From: Pseudomonadota bacterium
GTDB lineage: Bacteria; Myxococcota; Myxococcia; Myxococcales; Anaeromyxobacteraceae
Assembly: GCA_023411405.1 (NCBI GenBank)
Contig: JAEYOU010000565.1
Span: 1 to 8,018, forward strand
Direction of reading: 5' to 3'
DNA length: 8,018 nucleotides
Below the pieces are notes generated by a model, which had not been told where the DNA came from, did no database searches, and was given only the letters and a program-made list of their open reading frames with translations. The stretch's first letter is position 1; every line of letters begins with the position of its first letter. Both the position numbers and the translations under genes were made by a program. Shown here piece by piece: positions 1-5,540 of the stretch.

Positions 1-239
1 GTAACCGCGCCGCCCACCTCCGCCCGGAGCGCGGCCGAGCGGCGCGCCTGCAGGGTCCCCGAGATCTGCGGGCCGTCCTCGAGCTCCCGCAGCTCGACGA
101 CCGCCACGTTCTCGGGCGCGAGGCGCACGGGGGGCGGGGCGGCCTCCGGGCGGGTGCCCGCCTCTTCCCCGGCCCCGCCCCGGCACGCCGCCAGGACGAG
201 CGCTGCCAACACCGCCGCCCTCCGGGCATGCGCCGCCAT
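1..239 (-). CDS. RND/HlyD-type efflux membrane-fusion (periplasmic adaptor) lipoprotein, N-terminus only
   Basis: Reading the minus strand from an ATG at 237-239 gives 79 codons that run off the left edge, so only the N-terminus is present. Residues 1-19 form a lipoprotein signal peptide: two arginines, a hydrophobic Ala/Leu/Val stretch and the lipobox LAAC with Cys19. A proline-rich linker follows. From about residue 40 the text (ENVAVVELRELEDGPQISG, then LRAEVGGAV) matches the start of AcrA/HlyD-like adaptors, where the first beta-barrel strand and a 'sG.l.a...v.lraev.G.V' motif lead into the lipoyl domain. Such proteins link an inner-membrane pump to an outer-membrane channel. The pump gene would be expected further left, outside the window. 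No clear Shine-Dalgarno precedes this ATG. An in-frame GTG six codons upstream (255-257) is an alternative start. The family call is good; the substrate is unknown. Confidence 0.72.
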   Translation of the reverse strand, partial: MAAHARRAAVLAALVLAACRGGAGEEAGTRPEAAPPPVRLAPENVAVVELRELEDGPQISGTLQARRSAALRAEVGGAV

Positions 240-350
240 CGAGGAGACGGTACGCACGAAGCCGCGGCGCGGACTGCGCCCCGGTGCCACGGGCGCACGT
301 GCTCGGAGTGGGTGGGCTCGCCCCCCCGAGCGCTCCGGGCGGGGACGCGC

Positions 351-356
351 TAGAAG
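351..356 (+). promoter_or_regulatory. possible -10 box for the glutamine amidotransferase gene
   Basis: TAGAAG sits 25 bases before the ribosome binding site in the 154-base divergent gap between the efflux adaptor gene and the amidotransferase gene. It matches four of six positions of the sigma-70 -10 consensus. No -35 box is recognisable at the usual distance. The rest of the gap is GC-rich, with an 8-bp GCACGTGC palindrome near 295-302 and nothing else I can name. Confidence 0.22.
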
Positions 357-381
357 GACCGGAGAGCATCCGCCCCGCGCC

Positions 382-386
382 GGAGG
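382..386 (+). promoter_or_regulatory. Shine-Dalgarno GGAGG fixing the GTG start of the amidotransferase
   Basis: GGAGG lies 7 bases before the GTG at 394. It supports this start over upstream in-frame ATGs, the first at 154, because processing places the catalytic cysteine directly after the initiator residue. Confidence 0.75.
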
Positions 387-393
387 AAACGCC

Positions 394-1170
394 GTGTGCC
401 AGCTCCTGGGCATGAACTGCAACGTGCCCACCGACATCTGCTTCTCGTTCCGGGGTTTCTCCGCCCGCGGCGGCGGCACCGACGTGCACGCGGACGGGTT
501 CGGCATCGCCTTCTTCGAGGGGCGCGGGTGCCGCGTCTTCCTCGACCCGCACCCGGCGCGGGACTCTCGCGTCGCCGAGCTGGTGCGCCGCGTCCCCATG
601 CGGTCCACGAACGTGGTCGCCCACGTCCGCAAGGCCACCCAGGGGGCGGTGGCGATCGAGAACTGCCATCCGTTCCAGCGCGAGCTGTGGGGCCGCTACT
701 GGGCGTTCGCGCACAACGGCAACCTCGAGCAGCTGCCGCCCCCGCCGGGCCAGCTCTACCGCCCGGTCGGGGCGACCGACAGCGAGGCCGCCTTCTGCCA
801 TCTGCTCGAGGCGCTGCGCGCGCGGTTCCCCGACGGGAAGCCGCACCTGCCCGCGCTCCACGCGGCGCTCGCGGCGCGCACGCGGGAGCTCGCCGCGCTC
901 GGCCCGTTCAACTACCTGCTCTCCGACGGCGAGCACCTCTTCGCGCACGCGTCGACCCGGCTCCACTTCATCGTGCGCCAGGCGCCCTTCGGCCCGGCGC
1001 ACCTCGTGGACGAGGACCTGACCGTGGACTTCGCCCAGCACACCACGCCCGAGGACCGGGTGGCGGTGATCGCGACGGCGCCGCTCACCGACAACGAGCG
1101 GTGGTCGGAGCTGCCGATGGGCGCGCTCGCCGTCTTCGGCGGGGGCGCGCTGCTCGACGTGGAAGCGTAG
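394..1170 (+). CDS. yafJ: class II glutamine amidotransferase, YafJ type
   Basis: A 258-residue protein of the Ntn-hydrolase glutaminase fold, close to the length of E. coli YafJ (about 255). It starts at GTG, so the product begins Met-Cys-Gln-Leu-Leu-Gly-Met. Cys2 becomes the N-terminal nucleophile that hydrolyses glutamine to glutamate and ammonia. Visible family motifs are NVPTDICFSF (10-19), RGGGTD (25-30), DGFG (34-37), HVRKAT (77-82), ENCHPF and RELWG (89-100), HNG (107-109) and TDSE (128-131). No synthetase or ammonia-acceptor domain is fused, so this is a stand-alone glutaminase domain whose partner or acceptor is unknown, as for YafJ generally. The gene is divergent from the efflux adaptor gene and 171 bases from the next lipoprotein gene, so probably monocistronic. 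The upstream part of the open frame (154-393) is Arg/Pro-rich and non-conserved, so it was excluded. The family is certain; the cellular role is not. Confidence 0.93.
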   Translation: MCQLLGMNCNVPTDICFSFRGFSARGGGTDVHADGFGIAFFEGRGCRVFLDPHPARDSRVAELVRRVPMRSTNVVAHVRKATQGAVAIENCHPFQRELWGRYWAFAHNGNLEQLPPPPGQLYRPVGATDSEAAFCHLLEALRARFPDGKPHLPALHAALAARTRELAALGPFNYLLSDGEHLFAHASTRLHFIVRQAPFGPAHLVDEDLTVDFAQHTTPEDRVAVIATAPLTDNERWSELPMGALAVFGGGALLDVEA

Positions 1171-1249
1171 CCGCTCCGGCGCGACGAGGCACGCGGTCCC
1201 ACCAGGGTCAGACGGATTCACCGTCGAATGTCCGTGTCCGTCCGCCTAC

Positions 1250-1278
1250 TTGGAACGCCAGCGCGAATCGATTCAGAT
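1250..1278 (+). promoter_or_regulatory. weak promoter-like pair around a 10-bp palindrome, upstream of the lipoprotein gene
   Basis: In the 171-base gap 1171-1341, TTGGAA (1250-1255) and TCAGAT (1273-1278) are 17 bases apart and resemble poor sigma-70 boxes. The perfect palindrome GAATCGATTC (1265-1274) lies mostly in the spacer and could be an operator core. A short GACGG/CCGTC stem (1211-1225) is also present. All of this is weak and may be chance. Confidence 0.2.
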
Positions 1279-1341
1279 GGGATCGAGCCAGCGGCTTGCG
1301 GGGTCCGGCGCCGAGGTGCAAGACTCGCCCAGGAGGCACGT

Positions 1342-1992
1342 ATGCGTCGCACCGCCATCGTCGTCGCCGCGCTGCTGCTCTCGTCCTGTTCCACGACCCC
1401 GGCCCCTCCGTCGGCGCGGGCCGTTGCGGACTCGGGGCTCCCGCCCCCGGCCGCCCTCCAGCCGGTCCCGGTCGAGTTCGTGAGCGCCGAGCTCACGAAG
1501 GCCGGCGCGGCGATCAACGAGACGCGGTACTCGGAGCACCCAGACGACGTGGCGATCGACGCCAAGATCTACGCCGAGGGCGTCATCACGATCCTCGGGA
1601 GCGTCGGCGTCGGGAAGGGGTCGTCCTACGCCGGGATCGGCCTCAACTTCGCCGTCACGGGCGAGGGCAAGTCGCTGGACGCGCGGGGGTACAAGGCGGT
1701 CACCTTCAAGCTCTCCTCACCCGTGAAGCGCGACCTCCGCCTCCGGATCTGGGGCGACGACCTGAGGAAGCGGGAGACGGGCTGCTACCCGGTGTACACG
1801 CAGGCGGTCGGCCCGCAGATGAAGGCGTACACCATCCCCCTCTCGAAGTTCGAGGCCGAGAGCTGGTGCGGGAGCAAGGCGGAGCCGGTCCTCGCCACGC
1901 TCGGGCGCCTGTGGGGGTTCGAGGTCGCCGACATCACCGTCGCGCGCGAGCCGACCGCATTCTCGATCGGATCCGTCGTCCTCGAGCCCTGA
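1342..1992 (+). CDS. lipoprotein with a predicted galactose-binding-like beta-sandwich domain
   Basis: The start at ATG 1342 is fixed by AGGAGG at 1331-1336, five bases upstream. The 216-residue product begins with a lipoprotein signal: two arginines, a hydrophobic core and the lipobox LSSC with Cys16. A Pro/Ala/Ser-rich tether follows to about residue 42. Residues about 45-216 form one domain rich in alternating beta-strand pattern: YKAVTFKLSS, LRLRIWGDD, YTIPLSKF, LWGFEV and a terminal AFSIGSVVLEP. The order 'group of strands, W-G, L..F....W, final strand ending in Val-Leu-Glu-Pro' resembles CBM11/CIA30 or ExoP-like jelly-roll domains that bind carbohydrate or assist complexes. This is pattern recognition, not a match I can verify. 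Cys148 and Cys176 could form a disulfide, consistent with export. There is no catalytic motif. The following deacetylase gene is on the same strand after a 169-base gap that holds its own likely control sites. Confidence 0.8.
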   Translation: MRRTAIVVAALLLSSCSTTPAPPSARAVADSGLPPPAALQPVPVEFVSAELTKAGAAINETRYSEHPDDVAIDAKIYAEGVITILGSVGVGKGSSYAGIGLNFAVTGEGKSLDARGYKAVTFKLSSPVKRDLRLRIWGDDLRKRETGCYPVYTQAVGPQMKAYTIPLSKFEAESWCGSKAEPVLATLGRLWGFEVADITVAREPTAFSIGSVVLEP

Positions 1993-2000
1993 GCAACGGC

Positions 2001-2029
2001 GCCTAAACCGAATCTAAACCGAATTAGGC
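2001..2029. repeat. perfect 11-bp tandem repeat inside a 6-bp inverted repeat; candidate regulator-binding site
   Basis: CTAAACCGAAT occurs twice back to back with no mismatch (2003-2013 and 2014-2024). The block is enclosed by GCCTAA (2001-2006) and TTAGGC (2024-2029), a perfect inverted repeat. The island is clearly AT-richer than its surroundings. An 11-bp period places both copies on the same helix face, the arrangement used by OmpR/PhoB-family response regulators. It lies 9 bases after the upstream lipoprotein stop and 13 bases before a possible -35 box. As RNA, the arms could pair around a 17-base loop, so a transcription end is an alternative. Confidence 0.5.
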
Positions 2030-2041
2030 CCTCCTTCGTGC

Positions 2042-2071
2042 TTGACGCGGCGCGCGTGGCCCCGCTTCAAT
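2042..2071 (+). promoter_or_regulatory. candidate promoter of the polysaccharide deacetylase gene
   Basis: TTGACG (2042-2047) matches five of six -35 positions. TTCAAT (2066-2071) matches four of six -10 positions, with an 18-base spacer. The tandem repeat lies just upstream and a perfect dyad overlaps the -10 box. The predicted leader before the ATG at 2162 is about 80 bases. This is a prediction from consensus only. Confidence 0.4.
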
Positions 2072-2079
2072 GGGGCCAC
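2056..2079. repeat. perfect 8-bp inverted repeat (24-bp dyad) over the putative -10 box
   Basis: GTGGCCCC (2056-2063) and GGGGCCAC (2072-2079) are exact reverse complements separated by 8 bases (GCTTCAAT). The dyad covers the possible -10 element, as a repressor operator would. It could alternatively form an RNA hairpin. There is no T-run after it, so a terminator is less likely. Confidence 0.45.
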
Positions 2080-2161
2080 ACGAGAGCTGCGCCGCCGCCG
2101 CGGGGTCCGGACACGCTGCCCGCCCTCCCTCGGCGTCGCGCGGTTCGAAGGAGAGGGAGCC

Positions 2162-3388
2162 ATGACCTTCAGACGAATGGGCATCATGATCGGTCTCGCG
2201 GCGCTCGCGGTCGGCTGCTCGGACAAGAGCTCCAGGCCGCCGCCGGCATGCTCCGGTGGGGTGAGCACGGTCTCCGGGCTGCCGCTGCCGAAGGGCTGCG
2301 CCGCGCAGCCGGCCGGTGACGCCGATGGCCAGGTCGAGGTGCTGCCGTGGGCCGGGTTCAAGGGCGCCGTGTCGTTCACGTTCGACGACGCCGTCGGCTC
2401 CCAGCTCCGCAACTACGAGACGCTCAACGCGCCGGGCGTCCGCCTGACGTTCTACATCGCGCCCAACCAGGTCGAGCGCGAGGATCCGGAGGGCGGCGAG
2501 CTCCTGCCGCGCTGGAAGCAGGTCGTCGCCGACGGTCACGAGATCGGCAGCCACACCGTCCACCACTGCAAGATCCTCTCGGCCGAGGGCGACGGGACCC
2601 TGGACGTCGAGAACACGAGCAACCCGTGCGCCTGGGGGGTCCCGGAGGCGGAGCTGGCCACGGCGCGGCTCCAGGTGGAGGCCGCGAACGACTATGTCCG
2701 GGACGTCATCGGGCAGGTGGACGCGCTCGGGCGGCCCGCGGTCTGGACGATGGCCACGCCGTACGGCGACGGGGCTTACAAGCGGTTCGCCCAGGAGGCG
2801 GGCCTGCTCGCGAGCCGCGACGTCTGGATGGACAGCGAGGCGCGCAGCGCGTTCCTCGCGCCGGGGGACCTGGACGAGATCTTCAGCCTGCCGACGTGGG
2901 CGGGCGGCGGGGCGCCGTGGTGGGGCGTCGACACGGAGCAGGAGACGTTCGAGGAGATCATCGACGACGCCCGCGGCCGCGGCGGCTGGACCACGCTCCT
3001 CTTTCACGACGTCACGCCCGATCCCGACCCGGGCTGGGATCCCCAGAACTACAGCTGCTGCGCGGTCGCCGCCGGCAACATCGCGGGCGCGCTGGAGCAC
3101 CTCAAGCGCTGGGGCGACGTGTGGGGTGACTCCGTCGTGAACGTCGCCGCGTACACGATCGCCCAGCACCTCTTCTCGACGCTCGCGCCGGTCGAGGGCG
3201 GCGGAGGCGAGCAGACGTGGACCTGGACGCTCCCCGACAACTACCCGCCGGGCAAGTACCTGCGCGTGTCGGTGACCGGCGGGACGCTCTCGCAGACGAT
3301 CGACGGCGCGGCCGTGACGCTGCCGTGGAACTCCCGCGGCTTCTACGAGGTCGCGCTCGACGCCGGCAACCTGACGCTCACCCCCTGA
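2162..3388 (+). CDS. lipoprotein polysaccharide deacetylase (NodB homology, carbohydrate esterase 4 type)
   Basis: A 408-residue exported protein. ATG 2162 is supported by AAGGAG at 2148-2153. Residues 1-19 are a signal ending in AVGC (Cys19, a slightly weak lipobox), and a Pro/Ser/Gly linker runs to about residue 60. The NodB-type domain spans about 65-340. Motif 1 is SFTFDDA (71-77) with catalytic Asp75 and metal-binding Asp76. Motif 2 is SHTVHH (130-135) with metal ligands His131 and His135. Motif 5 is LLFHDV (279-284) with His282. The family removes N- or O-acetyl groups from polysaccharides such as chitin-like, PNAG or peptidoglycan glycans using a divalent metal. Motif 3 reads MATPYGDG (197-204), so the usual Arg before Pro-Pro-Tyr is Ala. 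Substrate handling may therefore differ. An extra C-terminal beta-rich module (about 350-408, with several Trp) follows a GGGG linker and may bind substrate. The preceding lipoprotein gene may act with it, but this is only inferred from adjacency. Confidence 0.88.
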   Translation: MTFRRMGIMIGLAALAVGCSDKSSRPPPACSGGVSTVSGLPLPKGCAAQPAGDADGQVEVLPWAGFKGAVSFTFDDAVGSQLRNYETLNAPGVRLTFYIAPNQVEREDPEGGELLPRWKQVVADGHEIGSHTVHHCKILSAEGDGTLDVENTSNPCAWGVPEAELATARLQVEAANDYVRDVIGQVDALGRPAVWTMATPYGDGAYKRFAQEAGLLASRDVWMDSEARSAFLAPGDLDEIFSLPTWAGGGAPWWGVDTEQETFEEIIDDARGRGGWTTLLFHDVTPDPDPGWDPQNYSCCAVAAGNIAGALEHLKRWGDVWGDSVVNVAAYTIAQHLFSTLAPVEGGGGEQTWTWTLPDNYPPGKYLRVSVTGGTLSQTIDGAAVTLPWNSRGFYEVALDAGNLTLTP

Positions 3389-3490
3389 CGGATCCACAAC
3401 CGGAGGGAACGGAGCGGAGCGGCTCGGCCGACGAGCCAGGTGTTCGAGGTGGACGACATCCAGCTGCTCGAGAGCGTCCCCACGCCTTGA
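3389..3490 (+). pseudogene. in-frame coding remnant after the deacetylase stop, resembling the end of a carbohydrate-binding-type domain
   Basis: Directly after the deacetylase TGA, the same frame stays open for 33 more codons to a TGA at 3488-3490. The last 19 codons (from 3431) read TSQVFEVDDIQLLESVPTP, with G or C in 18 of 19 third positions. 'F.VDDI.L' near a C-terminus is typical of the final strand of carbohydrate-binding beta-sandwich domains. The first 14 codons are Arg-rich and look non-coding. No plausible start with a ribosome binding site precedes the piece. I read it as the tail of a gene lost by deletion. Alternatives are stop readthrough of the deacetylase or chance. Confidence 0.4.
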
Positions 3491-3496
3491 CGGACG

Positions 3497-3523
3497 CCCG
3501 GGCCTTCCGAGGCCCGGGGTTCT
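3497..3523 (+). terminator. hairpin, likely terminator between the deacetylase region and the kinase gene
   Basis: CCCGGGCCT (3497-3505) pairs perfectly with AGGCCCGGG (3510-3518) around the 4-base loop TCCG. This gives a very stable 9-bp stem. The following GTTCT is only a weak T-run. It lies 108 bases after the deacetylase stop and seven bases after the remnant stop. Confidence 0.55.
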
Positions 3524-3555
3524 CGAAGGCGCGTACGGCACCACGCCGGTTGCGG

Positions 3556-3561
3556 TATGCT
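3556..3561 (+). promoter_or_regulatory. possible -10 box for the histidine kinase gene
   Basis: TATGCT matches four of six -10 positions and lies downstream of the hairpin. No good -35 box is seen. If real, it includes the ATG at 3557, which would rule that codon out as the start and favour an ATG at 3617 or 3629. Confidence 0.25.
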
Positions 3562-3616
3562 CGCGCACCCCAGCGTCCGCGGGACGACTCTCACCTGCTC
3601 CGGCGTTGTCGGGTGG

Positions 3617-4843
3617 ATGGACGCACACATGGCCCAGGAGCTCCTCCGCGTCGCGCAGGCCGCCGATCGGCTCCCCGGAGGTCCGGCGCGCGACGCCCAG
3701 CCCTTCGTCCGCCTGCCCGCCGGGCACAGGACCGCGCTGCCGGACACGCGGCGGGCCGAAGCCGCGCGCCTGGAGCGCGAGATCCAGCTCGCGAGCCAGA
3801 GCCCGATCGTCACCGCGGTGCTCGAGACCTCCGACTCCATGCTCCTGGTCCTCAACCGGGAGCGGCAGATCGTGGCGTTCAACGGCCGCGTGCCCCGGCC
3901 GGACGGGAGCGAGCTCCGGGGCCTTCGCCCGGGCGACGCGCTCGGCTGCGTGAACGCGGCGGAGCCGGGCGGGTGCGGCGCCTCGCCGGCGTGCGAGACC
4001 TGTGGGGCGCTGGGCGCGGTCGTCGGCTGCCAGCTCCGGCGGGGGCCCGTCGAGGCGGAGTGCACGATCCGGAGCGAGGCGGCCGGCGGCGCGAACTACG
4101 AGCTCCACGCGCGGGCGGCCCTCGTCGAGCTCGAGGGGGCCACCTTCACGGTGCTCTCGCTCCGCGACGTCTCCGCCGAGAAGCGGCGGCAGGCGCTCGA
4201 GCAGCTCTTCTTCCACGACGTCCTCAACACGGTCGCCGGCCTGCGCAGCTGGTCGGCGCTCCTCGAGCGGACCAGCGATCCGAGGCGGGCCGCCGAGCGC
4301 ATCGAGCTCCTCTCCCGCCAGATCGAGCGCGAGATCCGGGATCAGCGCGCGCTGCTCGAAGCGGAGAACGGGACGCTCACGCCGCAGTGGGGCCCGCTCG
4401 ACGCCCCCGCGGTGCAGGAGGACCTCGCCGCGATCTTCGCCGAGCACCGGCTCGCCAAGGACCGGCGGCTGGAGCTCGACCCCGCGCCCCCGGACCTCGC
4501 CTTCACCAGCGACCGCGCGCTCGTGGTCCGGACGCTGGTGAACGCGGTGTGCAACGCCCTCGAGGCGACGCCGCCCGGCGGCGCCGTCCGGTGCTGGGCG
4601 GAGGCCGTGGCCGGCGGCGGGATCCGCTTCCACGTGCAGAACCCCGGCGCCATGTCCTCCGACGTGCAGGCCCGCGTCTTCCAGCGCTCGTTCAGCACCA
4701 AGGCCGCGCGCGGGCGCGGCCTCGGGACCTACAGCATGAAGCTGTTCGGGGAGCGTTGCCTGGGCGGCAAGGTCTCCTTCGTGTCCGACGATCGGCGCGG
4801 GACGGTGTTCACGCTCGCGCTGCCGGCGCGGCCCGGGGCGTAG
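3617..4843 (+). CDS. soluble PAS-domain sensor histidine kinase with a cysteine cluster
   Basis: A 408-residue kinase with no membrane segment, so probably cytoplasmic. A PAS domain covers about 62-188: LLVLNRERQIVAFNG at 76-90, ending in the usual LRDVSAEK at 182-189. Inserted in it is a cysteine cluster: Cys111, Cys120, Cys126 and Cys129, plus Cys138, in the arrangement GC-x8-CG-x4-C-x2-CG. This could hold a metal, Fe-S cluster or redox switch. The phospho-acceptor helix has FFHDVLNTV with His200. The ATPase domain (about 262-403) has the N-box region LVNAVCNALEA (307-317), then QNPG (341-344) where canonical kinases have Asp-x-Gly, then FSTKAARGRGLGTYS (359-373) and GGKVSFVS...GTVFTLALP. 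No response regulator gene is adjacent, so it is an orphan here. The ATG at 3617 was chosen because codons from 3557 look non-coding; 3629 is equally possible. Ribosome binding is weak for all three. The gene overlaps the convergent oxidoreductase by 35 bases. Confidence 0.85.
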   Translation: MDAHMAQELLRVAQAADRLPGGPARDAQPFVRLPAGHRTALPDTRRAEAARLEREIQLASQSPIVTAVLETSDSMLLVLNRERQIVAFNGRVPRPDGSELRGLRPGDALGCVNAAEPGGCGASPACETCGALGAVVGCQLRRGPVEAECTIRSEAAGGANYELHARAALVELEGATFTVLSLRDVSAEKRRQALEQLFFHDVLNTVAGLRSWSALLERTSDPRRAAERIELLSRQIEREIRDQRALLEAENGTLTPQWGPLDAPAVQEDLAAIFAEHRLAKDRRLELDPAPPDLAFTSDRALVVRTLVNAVCNALEATPPGGAVRCWAEAVAGGGIRFHVQNPGAMSSDVQARVFQRSFSTKAARGRGLGTYSMKLFGERCLGGKVSFVSDDRRGTVFTLALPARPGA

Positions 4844-5432
4844 CGGGGAACAGCCTCCGCACCAGGCCCCGCACCTCCTCGAGCCAGGCGCCCCGCTCCG
4901 CGGGCGTGCTCGTCGCCACGACCGCGAACGTCCGGCGCTCGACGTGCTCCACGCCGCACAGCCCGAAGATGCAGTCCTTCCAGATCCGCTCGAGCGGGTC
5001 GCCGAAGACGGCCGCCTCGCGCGCCGGGTACGTGTTGGAGGTGTGGAGCACCAGCGCGCTCCGCGCTCGCAGGAGCCCCTCCGGCACCCCTTCGCCCCCG
5101 TCGCCCTCGACGAACCGGTACGCCACCCTGGGCCGGAGCACGCGATCGACCCAGCCGGCGAGGATCGCCGGCGGCATGCCCCACCAGTTGGGGTGCACGA
5201 TCACGATGCCCTCCGCCTCGGCGATCTCCCGGCAGTGAAGCTCGATCGCGGGCGGCAGGGGCGCGCCCGCGGGCTCCTCGCCGGGCGGCAGCACCGGATC
5301 GAACCCCTCGGCCTGGAGATCGTGGAAGCGCACGTCGTGGCCGAGGGCGCGCGCAGCGTCTGCGGCCGCGGCGGCGAGCGCGTGGTTCAGGCTGTCCGCC
5401 TGCGGGTGGCCGAGGAGGATCGAGAGCTTCAT
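4809..5432 (-). CDS. NAD(P)H-dependent oxidoreductase / quinone reductase, flavodoxin-like fold
   Basis: A 207-residue cytoplasmic protein of the flavodoxin-2 (NQO1/MdaB/KefF-like) family. These FMN or FAD enzymes carry out two-electron reduction of quinones or related electrophiles with NAD(P)H. Family signs are the N-terminal strand and loop KLSILLGHPQADSLN (2-16), which binds flavin phosphate; IVIVHPNWWGMPPAILAGWV (77-96) and DRVL (97-99 onward), the most diagnostic stretch; LVLHTSNTYP (127-136); and FGLCGVEHVERRTF (156-169). Length is normal for the family. The gene is convergent with the histidine kinase and overlaps its 3' end by 35 bases. It is divergent from nhaA, with starts 108 bases apart. 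KefF-type relatives modulate potassium efflux, but no Kef channel is in view, so the link to the neighbouring ion transporter is only speculative. No strong Shine-Dalgarno precedes the ATG at 5430-5432. Confidence 0.88.
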   Translation of the reverse strand: MKLSILLGHPQADSLNHALAAAAADAARALGHDVRFHDLQAEGFDPVLPPGEEPAGAPLPPAIELHCREIAEAEGIVIVHPNWWGMPPAILAGWVDRVLRPRVAYRFVEGDGGEGVPEGLLRARSALVLHTSNTYPAREAAVFGDPLERIWKDCIFGLCGVEHVERRTFAVVATSTPAERGAWLEEVRGLVRRLFPATPRAAPAARA

Positions 5433-5493
5433 GCGCGGCCAAGGCTACCGCACCGCCGGCGCCTGCGCAGCATCGCCGCGGCCCCTTCCGGTG

Positions 5494-5520
5494 CGCGCGT
5501 CGATCGAGCGGCGACGCGCG
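5494..5520. repeat. perfect 9-bp inverted repeat just before nhaA
   Basis: CGCGCGTCG (5494-5502) and CGACGCGCG (5512-5520) are exact reverse complements around a 9-base loop. The repeat ends 20 bases before the nhaA GTG and 7 bases before its Shine-Dalgarno. It could be a leader-RNA hairpin affecting translation, or an operator in the divergent gap 5433-5540. Alternating CG sequence makes chance pairing easier, so confidence is limited. Confidence 0.4.
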
Positions 5521-5527
5521 AAACCCG

Positions 5528-5531
5528 GGAG
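5528..5531 (+). promoter_or_regulatory. Shine-Dalgarno supporting the GTG start of nhaA
   Basis: GGAG lies 9 bases before the GTG at 5541. The frame is open far upstream into the oxidoreductase region (from 4944), but those codons are antisense to it. This site, together with the onset of NhaA-like sequence, fixes the start. Confidence 0.6.
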
Positions 5532-5540
5532 AATGGGCGC

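Noticed and set aside
154..393. N-terminal extension of the amidotransferase frame
   Set aside because: The catalytic cysteine must be residue 2, which sets the start at the GTG at 394; the region to 239 is occupied by the minus-strand efflux adaptor gene.
396..2006. 536-codon plus-strand frame overlapping the amidotransferase and the lipoprotein genes
   Set aside because: Arg/Pro-rich, out of frame with two supported genes, no family motif.
3557..3616. Upstream ATG of the kinase frame at 3557
   Set aside because: No ribosome binding site, the 20 extra residues do not look like a domain, and the codon sits inside a possible -10 box.
2024..4633. 869-codon open frame on the minus strand across the deacetylase and kinase genes
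   Set aside because: Composition is an Arg/Ala/Gly/Pro mixture without domain signal, and it lies antisense to two clearly recognisable genes. It is a shadow of high-GC codon usage.
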